From Micromonospora purpureochromogenes (lineage in GTDB: Bacteria > Actinomycetota > Actinomycetes > Mycobacteriales > Micromonosporaceae), in NCBI RefSeq assembly GCF_900091515.1, contig NZ_LT607410.1, forward strand, positions 1,798,001 through 1,862,000: a stretch of 64,000 nucleotides of DNA. Reading direction: 5' to 3'. The translations under genes were made by a program, and so were the position numbers. Of this stretch, positions 55,401-63,151 are shown piece after piece. The notes beneath the pieces were generated by a model. It ran no database searches. It worked only from the letters and a program-made list of their open reading frames with translations, and was not told where the DNA came from. How positions within the stretch are numbered: position 1 is the stretch's first letter; each line of letters opens with the position of its first letter.

Positions 55401-57482
55401 TCCGACATCGCCAACGAGATCTCGGCGGCGCACCAGTTCTGGCTGGGCGACGCGTTCGCCTCCGGCGGCTCCGCCGGGTACGACCACAAGAAGATGGGCA
55501 TCACCGCCCGGGGCGCCTGGGAATCGGTCAAGCGGCACTTCCGCGAGCTGGGCCACGACACCCAGACCCAGGACTTCACGGTGGTCGGCGTCGGTGACAT
55601 GTCCGGTGACGTGTTCGGCAACGGGATGCTGCTCTCGGAGCACATCCGGCTGGTGGCCGCCTTCGACCACCGGCACATCTTCCTGGACCCGGACCCGGAC
55701 GCGGCCACCTCGTACGCCGAGCGGAAGCGGCTGTTCGAGCTGCCCCGGTCGTCGTGGGAGGACTACGACCGGAAGCTGATCTCGGAGGGCGGCGGGATCT
55801 TCCCGCGTACCGCCAAGTCGATCCCGATCACGCCGCAGGTCCGGGCGGTGCTCGACCTCGACGAGGACACGACGCAGCTCAGCCCGCAGGAGCTGATGAA
55901 GGCGATCCTCACCGCGCCGGTCGACCTGTTCTGGAACGGCGGCATCGGCACCTACGTGAAGGCGTCGACGCAGACCAACGCCGAGGTGGGCGACAAGTCC
56001 AACGACGCGATCCGGGTGGACGGCAAGAGCCTGCGCTGCCGGGTGGTCGGCGAGGGTGGCAACCTGGGCTGCACGCAGCTCGGCCGGATCGAGTACGCCC
56101 TGGCCGGCGGACGGATGTACACCGACTTCATCGACAACGCGGCCGGAGTGGACTGCTCCGACCACGAGGTGAACATCAAGATTCTGCTCAACACGGCGGT
56201 CGCCGACGGCGCGCTGGACGTCCCCGCGCGGGACGAGCTGCTCGCCGAGATGACCGACGAGGTCGCCGAGCTGGTGCTGCGGGACAACTACGACCAGGCG
56301 CGGGCGATCAACAACTCCCAGGCCCAGGCCGCGTCGCTGCTCCCGGTGCACCGGCGGATGATCAACGAGCTGGAGCGGGCCGGTCAACTCGACCGGGCCC
56401 TGGAGGCGCTGCCGCCGGACGAGGAACTGGCGGTCCGCACCGAGTCCGGGCTGACCGCGCCGGAGTTCGCGGTCCTGCTCGCGTACGTCAAGATCGTGCT
56501 GGAGCGGGAGATCCTGGCCGAGGGGCTGGCCGACGAGGAGTGGACGACCGAGGTCCTGGTCAACTACTTCCCGACGCCGATGCGCGAGCGCTTCGCCGAC
56601 CGGATGGCCCAGCACCGGCTGCGCCGCGACATCGTCACCACGGTGCTGGTCAACGAGGCGATCAACCGGGGCGGCATCTCGTTCGTCTTCCGGGTCGTCG
56701 AGGAGACGGCCGCGTCGGCGGCGGACGTGATCCGGGCGTACGTGGTGGTCCGCGAGGTCTTCGGGCTGCGCGAGCTCTGGGACGCCGTCGAGGCGCTGGA
56801 CAACAAGGTCTCCCCGGAGCTGCAGACCAGCGTCTACCTGGACACCCGGCGGCTGCTCGACCGCGCGGTGCGCTGGCTGGTCACCAACCGGCGCTCGCCG
56901 ATCGACGTGCCGGCCGAGATCAACCGGCTGCGCGACGGCGTGGCCCGGCTCCTGCCGGACCTGGAGGACCGCTTCTACGGCAGCGAGCGGGAATCGCTGG
57001 CGGCGCACATCGACTCGATGACCGACCGGGGCCTGCCGCGCGACCTGGCCGAGCAGGCGACCCGGCTGATGTACAGCTTCGGGCTGCTGGACGTGGTGGA
57101 GACGGCCACCTCCAGCGGGCGGGACGTGGGCGAGGTGGCCTCGGTCTACTTCGTCCTGTCCGACCTGTTCCGGGTGGACTCCCTGCTGTCGAAGATCTCC
57201 CTGCTGCCGCGGGAGGACCGCTGGCAGACGCTGGCCCGGATGGCGCTGCGCTACGACCTGTACGCCGCGCTGGCCGCGCTCACCGCGGAGGTTCTCGGCT
57301 CGACCCCGGACAACCTGCCCTCGAACGAGCGGGTGCTCCAGTGGGAGCAGTCGAACGCCACCTCGATCCACCGCGCCCGCCGGGCGATGGGGGAGTTCGA
57401 CGAGTCGCGGGCCGACCTGGCCGCCCTGTCGGTGCTGCTGCGCCAGATCCGCACCCTGGTGCGGACCTCCGCCGCCGCCTGA
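52434..57482 (+). CDS. gdh: NAD-specific glutamate dehydrogenase, large 180-kDa type
   Basis: A 1682-residue NAD-GDH that deaminates glutamate to 2-oxoglutarate. The N-terminal 700 residues hold ACT-like regulatory domains (for example [20 protein letters not shown]). The catalytic core follows with [34 protein letters not shown] (substrate lysine), [17 protein letters not shown] (dinucleotide loop), [13 protein letters not shown] and [19 protein letters not shown]. The C-terminal helical region runs to the end. This class is found in Streptomyces and mycobacteria (Gdh). TAGGCT at 52380 is a candidate -10; ATG 52434 follows GAGGGGAG; GTG 52425 is an alternative start. Confidence 0.95.
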   Translation: [1682 protein letters not shown]

Positions 57483-57493
57483 CGAGTACGCCG

Positions 57494-57532
57494 ACGCGCC
57501 TCCGGTGGGACGTAGTCCCGCCGGAGGCGCGT
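57494..57532. terminator. Bidirectional terminator between gdh and the sortase gene
   Basis: 18-bp arms with one G-T wobble (ACGCGCCTCCGGTGGGAC and partner at 57515-57532) and loop GTA lie between convergent stop codons. Confidence 0.9.
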
Positions 57533-57537
57533 CGCGT

Positions 57538-58248
57538 TCACGCGGTCAACGTCGCGAGGACGACGATGTTGTCGGGGTAGCTGCCGGCGGCCTGGTCGAA
57601 CTCGCCGCCGCAGGTCACCACCCGCAGGGCGGGCTTGTCGTTCGGGCCGTACACCAGCTCGGTGGGAAAGGACACCTTCGGGTACGACCGGACCTCGTCG
57701 ACGGCGAAGGTGGCCTTGACCCCGTCGGCGCGGGTGACGGTGATGGTGTCACCCGGCAACAGCGCGCCGAGTTCGAAGAAGACGGCGGGGCCGAGCTTCG
57801 CCGAGTCGACGTGCCCGACGATCACCGCGTTGCCGACCTCGCCAGGGCTGGGCCCGGGGGAGTACCAGCCGGCACGCTGGGCCTGGTCCAGCGGGGGGAC
57901 CTGGACGGTGCCGTCCGGGTTGGTGCCCAACGTCATGATCTCGGCGTCGACCCCGATGCGCGGGATCGAAATGGTGCTGGGGGCGGATCGGGACAACGCG
58001 GCGGGGGGCACCTCCACCGCCTCGACCGGGCCTTCGCCGGATACGGCGTCCGGCTCGGCGGCGGGGGTCTGCGGGGCGGACTGGGCCCGCGGCTGAGGGG
58101 GGCGGGGCGGCGGTTCGGTCCGCAGCGACGCGCCGATCATGCCGGCGCCCACCATGGCCAGCAGGACGACGACGGCGGCGCCGGCGGCGCGCCACGGTCT
58201 CCCGTGACGGCCGCCGGCCCGTGTCGCCGTCTGGTCAGACGAGGCCAT
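57538..58248 (-). CDS. Class F-like sortase
   Basis: A 236-residue membrane-anchored transpeptidase that would attach surface proteins to the cell wall. N-terminal membrane helix about 21-41, a Pro-rich linker, then the sortase beta barrel. Catalytic His 146 is in VIVGHVDSAKLGP and Cys 213 in LRVVTCGGEFD. The usual downstream arginine is not obvious: the SYPDNIVV stretch has Pro where relatives often have Arg. The start lies inside the last codons of the Asp/Lys-repeat protein gene upstream, so the two are co-transcribed and it may be its substrate. Confidence 0.88.
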   Translation of the reverse strand: MASSDQTATRAGGRHGRPWRAAGAAVVVLLAMVGAGMIGASLRTEPPPRPPQPRAQSAPQTPAAEPDAVSGEGPVEAVEVPPAALSRSAPSTISIPRIGVDAEIMTLGTNPDGTVQVPPLDQAQRAGWYSPGPSPGEVGNAVIVGHVDSAKLGPAVFFELGALLPGDTITVTRADGVKATFAVDEVRSYPKVSFPTELVYGPNDKPALRVVTCGGEFDQAAGSYPDNIVVLATLTA

Positions 58249-59104
58249 CGGCCCGACGCCGGCGCAGCAGGATCATGCCGCCCAGGGCGGCGGCACCGAT
58301 GACGCCCACCCCGCTGGCGGCCATGTTGCGGTCCAGGCTGGTGGTGGTCATGCCACCGTCACCGCCGTCGACGCCGCCATGCGGCATGCAGTACCGGTCG
58401 CGGTCCTTGCGGTCGTGGTCCTTGCGGTCCTCGTCCCGGCTGTCCCAGCTCCGGTTGTCCCAGTCCTTCCGGTCCTCGTCCTTGCGGTCGTGGTCCTTCC
58501 GGTCCTCGTCCTTGCCGTCGTCGTGCTTGCCGTCCTCGTGCTTGCGGTCCTCGTCCTTGCGGTCGCGGTCCTTGCCGTCGTGGTCCTTGCCGTCGTCGTG
58601 CTTGCCGTTCTCGTCCTTGCGGTCCTGCTCCTTGCCCGGCTGGTCGGCAAGCATGCCGCCGCCCTGGCCATCGGCCCCCGACTGCCAGGACTCGTTGCCC
58701 TGCCAGTCCTTGCCGTTCTCGTCCTTGCCGTCGTGGTTCTTGCCGTCGTCGTGCTTGCCGTTCTCGTCCTTGCCGTCGTGGTTCTTGCCGTCGTCGTGCT
58801 TGCCGTTCTCGTCCTTGCCGTCGTGGTCCTTGCCGTCGTCGTGCTTGCCGTCGTCGTGCTTGCCGTCGTGGTCCTTGCCGTCGTCGTGCTTGCGGTCCTC
58901 GTCCTTGCGGTCCCAGTCCTTGCGGTCCCAGTCCTTGTGGTCCCAGTCCTCGTGGTCCCCAGAGCAGGTACCGGGAAGACTGACCTGCGGCTTGTCGACG
59001 GTGTACGCGCTGGCCGCGTTCGCCGCCCCGGGCGAGAACAGCAGCAGGGACGCGCCGCCGAGAGCGGCACCCGCAACGAGCTTCCCGAGCATCTTCTTAG
59101 CCAT
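58235..59104 (-). CDS. Secreted Asp/Lys-repeat surface protein with C-terminal anchor-like helix
   Basis: A 289-residue protein. Signal peptide about 1-30 (LVAGAALGGASLLLFSPGAANA), then about 180 residues of extremely hydrophilic repeats of the form GKHDDGK(D/N)HDGKDEN and RKDEDRK. A short Gly/Met segment, a hydrophobic helix (ASGVGVIGAAALGGMILL) and an RRRR tail end the protein. The layout is that of a sortase substrate, but no LPxTG-like motif precedes the helix. The gene overlaps the sortase gene by 14 nt. The repeats are likely an extended, cation-binding spacer. ATG 59104 was chosen; GTG 59116 is an alternative. Confidence 0.85.
   Translation of the reverse strand: MAKKMLGKLVAGAALGGASLLLFSPGAANAASAYTVDKPQVSLPGTCSGDHEDWDHKDWDRKDWDRKDEDRKHDDGKDHDGKHDDGKHDDGKDHDGKDENGKHDDGKNHDGKDENGKHDDGKNHDGKDENGKDWQGNESWQSGADGQGGGMLADQPGKEQDRKDENGKHDDGKDHDGKDRDRKDEDRKHEDGKHDDGKDEDRKDHDRKDEDRKDWDNRSWDSRDEDRKDHDRKDRDRYCMPHGGVDGGDGGMTTTSLDRNMAASGVGVIGAAALGGMILLRRRRADGLV
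58399..58960 (-). repeat. Short tandem coding repeats of the Asp/Lys surface protein
   Basis: The DNA repeats a 12- to 18-nt unit built from GTCGTGGTCCTTGCC variants more than 20 times. It encodes K-D-H-D-G type residues on the minus strand. Repeat number is likely to vary between strains through slippage. Confidence 0.85.
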
Positions 59105-59639
59105 GACCTGCTTCACTCCATCCCTGTTTGTCCTGAGCCCGACGTCCCTCGAGCTACGACCGACGTTAGACCGCTTCGCGACCTTTCCGGGGAAAGATTC
59201 GTGTTTAGTTGTTTTTAGGCGATCAGTGAGTTTGGAGTGCTAAGCGGCTTTTGTGGATCTCGCGGCCGTCCAGGCCCAGCCGTGCCGTCCCGGGCGGTGG
59301 CGCTCGGGCTGCGTCACCCGGGCCACGCCGTACCGTTTCGGCCCTCGTGGCGGGCCGCATCGAGTCATTGCTATGGAAGCGCTCCCATGCAAGAATCGCT
59401 GCACGCGGTTCGGGGAGCCACACCGCGCAGGCAGACGTCGAGGGCAACCGGTCCGACCGGACGGCGTCGCCGCTGGACCGGTCCGCGTGACCGGTCGACG
59501 TCACCACCACCACGCCCGTCCGGGTCGGGCACCCCCGAGATATCCCGTTGGCGCCGAGGACCGTCCCCGCGGGGACGTCCAGCCGGGCCATTCCGCCGGG
59601 CCGTACGCGGATCCGGTCTCGCCCAAGGAGTTCAGTGGC
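59105..59639. other. 535-bp intergenic region between divergent surface-protein and cellulase genes
   Basis: It contains the promoter of the Asp/Lys-repeat protein gene on one side and the cellulase control region on the other, including the CelR-type palindrome at 59374. No convincing gene is visible; the frame open upstream of the cellulase start is low-complexity and lacks a signal peptide. Confidence 0.5.
59374..59387. promoter_or_regulatory. CelR/CebR-type operator upstream of the cellulase gene
   Basis: TGGAAGCGCTCCCA matches the known actinobacterial CelR/CebR site TGGGAGCGCTCCCA at 13 of 14 positions. These LacI-family repressors release DNA in the presence of cellobiose. The distance of 252 bp to the start implies a long leader. 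Confidence 0.75.
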
Positions 59640-61424
59640 ATGAATCTGTGGAGAAACCTGTCCGGCCGGCGCCGGACGGTCGCGCTAGCCGGTGCGAGCG
59701 TCCTGGTCGCGGGCGGGATGGTGGCCATCCCGGTCACCGCGGCGCAGGCCGCGACCCAGTGCAGCGTCGACTACACCACCAGCGACTGGCCGGGCGGGTT
59801 CACCGCCACCGTCACCATCAAGAACCTCGGTGACCCGGTCAGCTCCTGGAACCTCGGCTTCACCTTCCCGAACAGCAGCCAGAAGGTGCAGCAGGGCTGG
59901 TCGGCGAAGTGGTCGCAGACGGGCCAGAACGTCACCGCGGCCAGCGAGTCCTGGAACGGGTCGCTCGGCACCGGCGCCAGCACCAGCATCGGGTTCAACG
60001 GCGCCTGGAGCGGCAGCAACCCGAAGCCGACCTCGTTCACCCTGAACGGGACGGTCTGCAACGGCGGCAACCCGACGCCGACGCCGACGAACCCCACGCC
60101 GACGCCCACCAACCCGACCCCGACGCCCACGGACCCCACTCCCACCCCGACGCCGACCACCCCCGGCCAGAAGGTGGACAACCCGTACGTCGGGGTCAAG
60201 GGGTACGTGAACCCGGAGTGGAAGGCGAAGGCGGACGCCGAGCCCGGCGGCAGCCGGGTGTCGAACAACCCGACCGCCGTCTGGCTGGACCGGATCGCCG
60301 CCATCAACGGCACCACCGGCAGCAGCTCCAACGGCTCGATGGGCGTGCGTGACCACCTGGACAAGGCCCTGGCCCAGGGGGCCGGCTACATCCAGTTCGT
60401 CATCTACAACCTGCCCGGCCGGGACTGCGCGGCGCTCGCCTCCAACGGTGAGCTGGGTCCGGAGGAACTGCCCCGGTACAAGGCCGAGTACATCGACCCG
60501 ATCGCGGCGATCCAGGCCGACCCGAAGTACGCCGGCCTGCGCATCGTCAACATCATCGAGATCGACTCGCTGCCGAACCTGGTGACCAACACCTCCGGCC
60601 AGCCCGGCGGCACCGCGATGTGCGACACGGTCAAGGCCAACGGCGCGTACGTCAACGGTGTCGGGTACGCCCTGGCCAAGCTGGGCGCCATCGGCAACGT
60701 CTACAACTACATCGACGCCGCCCACCACGGCTGGATCGGCTGGGACAGCAACCTCGGCCCAACCGCGACCCAGCTCTACCAGGCCGCCACCGCCTCCGGC
60801 AGCACCGTGAAGAACGTGCACGGCTTCATCGTCAACACCGCGAACTACTCGGCGCTGCGTGAGCCGTACATCAAGATCACCGACACGGTGAACGGGCAGA
60901 CCGTCCGGCAGTCCAAGTGGATCGACTGGAACCAGTACGTCGACGAGCTTTCGTTCGCCCAGGCGTTCCGCGCCAAGCTGGTCTCCACCGGCTTCGACGC
61001 CAACATCGGCATGCTGATCGACACCTCCCGCAACGGCTGGGGCGGCACCGCCCGACCCACCGGCCCGGGCGCGACGACCAGCGTGGACACCTACGTCAAC
61101 GGTGGCCGCATCGACCGCCGCATCCACGCCGGCAACTGGTGCAACCAGGCCGGCGCGGGCCTCGGCGAGCGGCCCAAGGCCGCGCCGGAGCCGGGCATCG
61201 ACGCGTACGTCTGGGTCAAGCCCCCGGGCGAGTCGGACGGCTCCAGCAGCCTGATCCCGAACAACGAGGGCAAGGGCTTCGACCGGATGTGCGACCCGAC
61301 CTACACCGGCAACGCCCGCAACGGCAACAGCCTCAGCGGCGCCCTGCCGAACGCGCCGATCTCCGGCGCCTGGTTCTCCGCACAGTTCCAGGAGCTCATG
61401 AAGAACGCCTACCCGGCGCTCTGA
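59640..61424 (+). CDS. Secreted cellulase: CBM2 plus glycoside hydrolase family 6
   Basis: A 594-residue extracellular beta-1,4-glucanase, probably a cellobiohydrolase. Signal peptide about 1-37 (cleavage after AQA). A CBM2 cellulose-binding domain (39-140) has a disulfide pair Cys 41 and Cys 140 and exposed Trp residues. A Pro-Thr linker (143-176) leads to the GH6 barrel. The GH6 signatures are NLPGRDCAALASNGEL (Asp 262) and IIEIDSLPNLVTN, which holds the catalytic acid Asp 309. IDAAHHGWIGW and YVWVKPPGESDGSSS are also present. ATG 59640 lies directly before the signal peptide. Control by cellobiose is indicated by a CelR box at 59374. Confidence 0.95.
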   Translation: MNLWRNLSGRRRTVALAGASVLVAGGMVAIPVTAAQAATQCSVDYTTSDWPGGFTATVTIKNLGDPVSSWNLGFTFPNSSQKVQQGWSAKWSQTGQNVTAASESWNGSLGTGASTSIGFNGAWSGSNPKPTSFTLNGTVCNGGNPTPTPTNPTPTPTNPTPTPTDPTPTPTPTTPGQKVDNPYVGVKGYVNPEWKAKADAEPGGSRVSNNPTAVWLDRIAAINGTTGSSSNGSMGVRDHLDKALAQGAGYIQFVIYNLPGRDCAALASNGELGPEELPRYKAEYIDPIAAIQADPKYAGLRIVNIIEIDSLPNLVTNTSGQPGGTAMCDTVKANGAYVNGVGYALAKLGAIGNVYNYIDAAHHGWIGWDSNLGPTATQLYQAATASGSTVKNVHGFIVNTANYSALREPYIKITDTVNGQTVRQSKWIDWNQYVDELSFAQAFRAKLVSTGFDANIGMLIDTSRNGWGGTARPTGPGATTSVDTYVNGGRIDRRIHAGNWCNQAGAGLGERPKAAPEPGIDAYVWVKPPGESDGSSSLIPNNEGKGFDRMCDPTYTGNARNGNSLSGALPNAPISGAWFSAQFQELMKNAYPAL

Positions 61425-61487
61425 GCACCGGGCGGACGGCCCACCCGCCGCGGCGGGAGTGAGGCACCGCCGCGGCGGGTTCCCCAC

Positions 61488-61530
61488 GGGCCCCTGGCCC
61501 GACCGGTCGATCCGGTCGGGTCAGGGGCCC
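61488..61530 (+). terminator. Terminator after the cellulase gene
   Basis: 19-bp arms with one G-T wobble (GGGCCCCTGGCCCGACCGG and partner at 61512-61530) enclose loop TCGAT. A separate CCGCCGCGGCGGG palindrome occurs twice just upstream (about 61445 and 61468). Confidence 0.85.
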
Positions 61531-61577
61531 CCGCCGTACCCGGCGCTCCGGCGCGCGGGTCCGCGGCGGCGTGCCGG

Positions 61578-61964
61578 TCAGGGGACCGTCCGCTCGATCG
61601 CGGCCCGGCCGTGCTCGGCCAGGTCGCGGCGGGCCCGCTCGAGGTTTGCCGGCGTCATGTCCTGCCCACGGGCCATCACCAGATCCTCCGGCTCCCAGGG
61701 CTGCTCGGCCCCGGTGCGGATGTTGTCCCCGCCGGCCCCCGTGCCGGTGCCGGTGGCGCCGGTGCCGGCCGCGTACGGGTCGCCGAGCAAATCCTCGGTC
61801 GACACGCCGCCGCCCGCGCCGCCACCGGGCTCGGTGAAGGACGGGTTGTCCCGGTCGGGCCCGCCCCCGGTGGCCAACTGCGGCACGGTGGTCTCGTCGT
61901 CGACCGCGGCGGCCACCTCCGGGCTCTCCTCCAGCGGTCGGCGGTTCGGGTCACGATCCGTCAT
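61578..61964 (-). CDS. Acidic hypothetical protein
   Basis: A 128-residue soluble protein, Gly/Thr/Glu-rich in the middle (GTGATGTGTGAGGDNIRTG) with a charged start (MTDRDPNRRPLEESPEV). The end is helical (TPANLERARRDLAEHGRAAI). No known domain seen. The start is well supported: AGGAGGT precedes ATG 61964. It may belong to the same accessory set as the next two genes. Confidence 0.65.
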   Translation of the reverse strand: MTDRDPNRRPLEESPEVAAAVDDETTVPQLATGGGPDRDNPSFTEPGGGAGGGVSTEDLLGDPYAAGTGATGTGTGAGGDNIRTGAEQPWEPEDLVMARGQDMTPANLERARRDLAEHGRAAIERTVP

Positions 61965-62120
61965 GGTGCTGACCTCCTGTCCCAGGCGCGTCCCTGATCT
62001 CGCGTACCCCGCTGGGACCGGCCCATGCCGGCGGAGGTCACGCCGTGCGGGCCTCCTCGGTACTGGACGGCTGTCACCCCCTGGACGACCGATCTCCTGC
62101 CGTTCGTCCGGTCCGCACGC

Positions 62121-62154
62121 GGACGCCCCGGCCGACGATCCGGCCGGGGCGTCC
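62121..62154 (-). terminator. Terminator after the 62164-63141 gene
   Basis: A perfect 14-bp inverted repeat (GGACGCCCCGGCCG / CGGCCGGGGCGTCC) with loop ACGATC lies 10 nt beyond the stop on the minus strand. Confidence 0.85.
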
Positions 62155-62163
62155 GGTAGGTGA

Positions 62164-63141
62164 TCAGCGTCCGAGGACCCGATCCAGGAAGTCGCGGTAC
62201 TGGCGCACTGCCACCCGCAGCTGCTCGGTGTCCGCCGAGCCGGCGGTCTGCCAGCCGCCGAGCTTCTCCTTCTGCGCGGCGAGCGCGTCCGAGAGGGCCT
62301 GGATCGCCTCCTCGACCAGCGACTGGGCCTCGCCGACCGCCGCGCGGGGGTCGTCCACGAAGCGGAGCTGCACCTCCCGCCAGCGGTCCCGGAAAGCCTG
62401 CGCCGAGTCCGCCTCGAAGAGCGTCGCCGCGTGCGTCGGGACGTTCGCTCCGGACGGCCGGGCCGCCTCGGCCACCCCGGCGGCACCGGCGGCACCGGTC
62501 GCGCCGACGCCGGCCGCAGCCGCCGTCGCGCCACCCTCCGGCGCCTCGGCGTCCGGGTCGACCATGGTCGGCTCGGCGCTGCCGTACCCGGCCGCGCCCT
62601 TCGCCGGCGCGTCGCCGCCCGGGCGTACCCCGTCCGGGGTGTGCTCGGCCTCCCACCGCTGGGGGTCGTGGATCCGGTCCGCGGCGGTCGGGTCGGCCCG
62701 CTCGTCGTCGAACGGCTCGGTCCGCCCGGGCGCGCCGTCACCCGGCGCCACGGTGTCCTCGCCCCGGGGGTCGCGTTCTTCCGCGGGGCCGCCGGCCAGC
62801 GCCGACGCGGCGACCGCGTCGCCCACGGAGGTCGCGCCCGCGAAGGCGGTCGGCGGCGACGCCGGCTCGTGGAACTCCGGCCGTCCGTCGCCGTCGGCGT
62901 CGTCGCGGTCACGCACGTCGTACGGGCGGGTGTCGTCGGGGTCGTCGACGCGCCGGTCGGCGGCCACCCGCGGGTCGTCGAAGGTGCCACGGTCGTCCAG
63001 CACGTCGTCGGGGATGTCGGCCCGGCTGTCCCGGTCGTCCCGCGGTGTCCGGGTCGCGGCGTCCGGCGGGGGGACCGGCACCGGGGCGGAGCGGACCGCC
63101 TCCGGGTGGTCGGTGCTGCCCTGCTGCTCTTCCTGGCGCAT
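62164..63141 (-). CDS. Hypothetical protein, disordered acidic N-terminus and conserved helical C-terminal domain
   Basis: A 325-residue protein. The first 220 residues are Asp/Arg/Pro-rich and look disordered (DDPDDTRPYDVRDRDDADGD). The last 100 residues form a helical domain with FRDRWREVQLRFVDDPRAAV, EAQSLVEEAIQALS and LRVAVRQYRDFLDRVLG. The upstream gene has a related domain (see 63152), so the two are paralogous partners, 10 nt apart in one operon. GAGGAG precedes ATG 63141. Function unknown. Confidence 0.8.
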   Translation of the reverse strand: MRQEEQQGSTDHPEAVRSAPVPVPPPDAATRTPRDDRDSRADIPDDVLDDRGTFDDPRVAADRRVDDPDDTRPYDVRDRDDADGDGRPEFHEPASPPTAFAGATSVGDAVAASALAGGPAEERDPRGEDTVAPGDGAPGRTEPFDDERADPTAADRIHDPQRWEAEHTPDGVRPGGDAPAKGAAGYGSAEPTMVDPDAEAPEGGATAAAAGVGATGAAGAAGVAEAARPSGANVPTHAATLFEADSAQAFRDRWREVQLRFVDDPRAAVGEAQSLVEEAIQALSDALAAQKEKLGGWQTAGSADTEQLRVAVRQYRDFLDRVLGR

Positions 63142-63151
63142 CGTCGGCTCC

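Noticed and set aside
57538..58248. Sortase called inactive because of a missing Arg
   Set aside because: I cannot align the catalytic Arg reliably without a structure or profile, so only the oddity is noted.
58399..58960. Regular short repeats resembling a CRISPR array
   Set aside because: Units are 12-18 nt, coding and without unique spacers, and no cas gene is near.
58379..59218. Long plus-strand frame of repeating Val-Leu-Ala residues opposite the Asp/Lys-repeat gene
   Set aside because: It is the antisense of the GAC/AAG codon repeats. It lacks a start region or ribosome binding site, while the minus-strand gene has a signal peptide, anchor and sortase partner.
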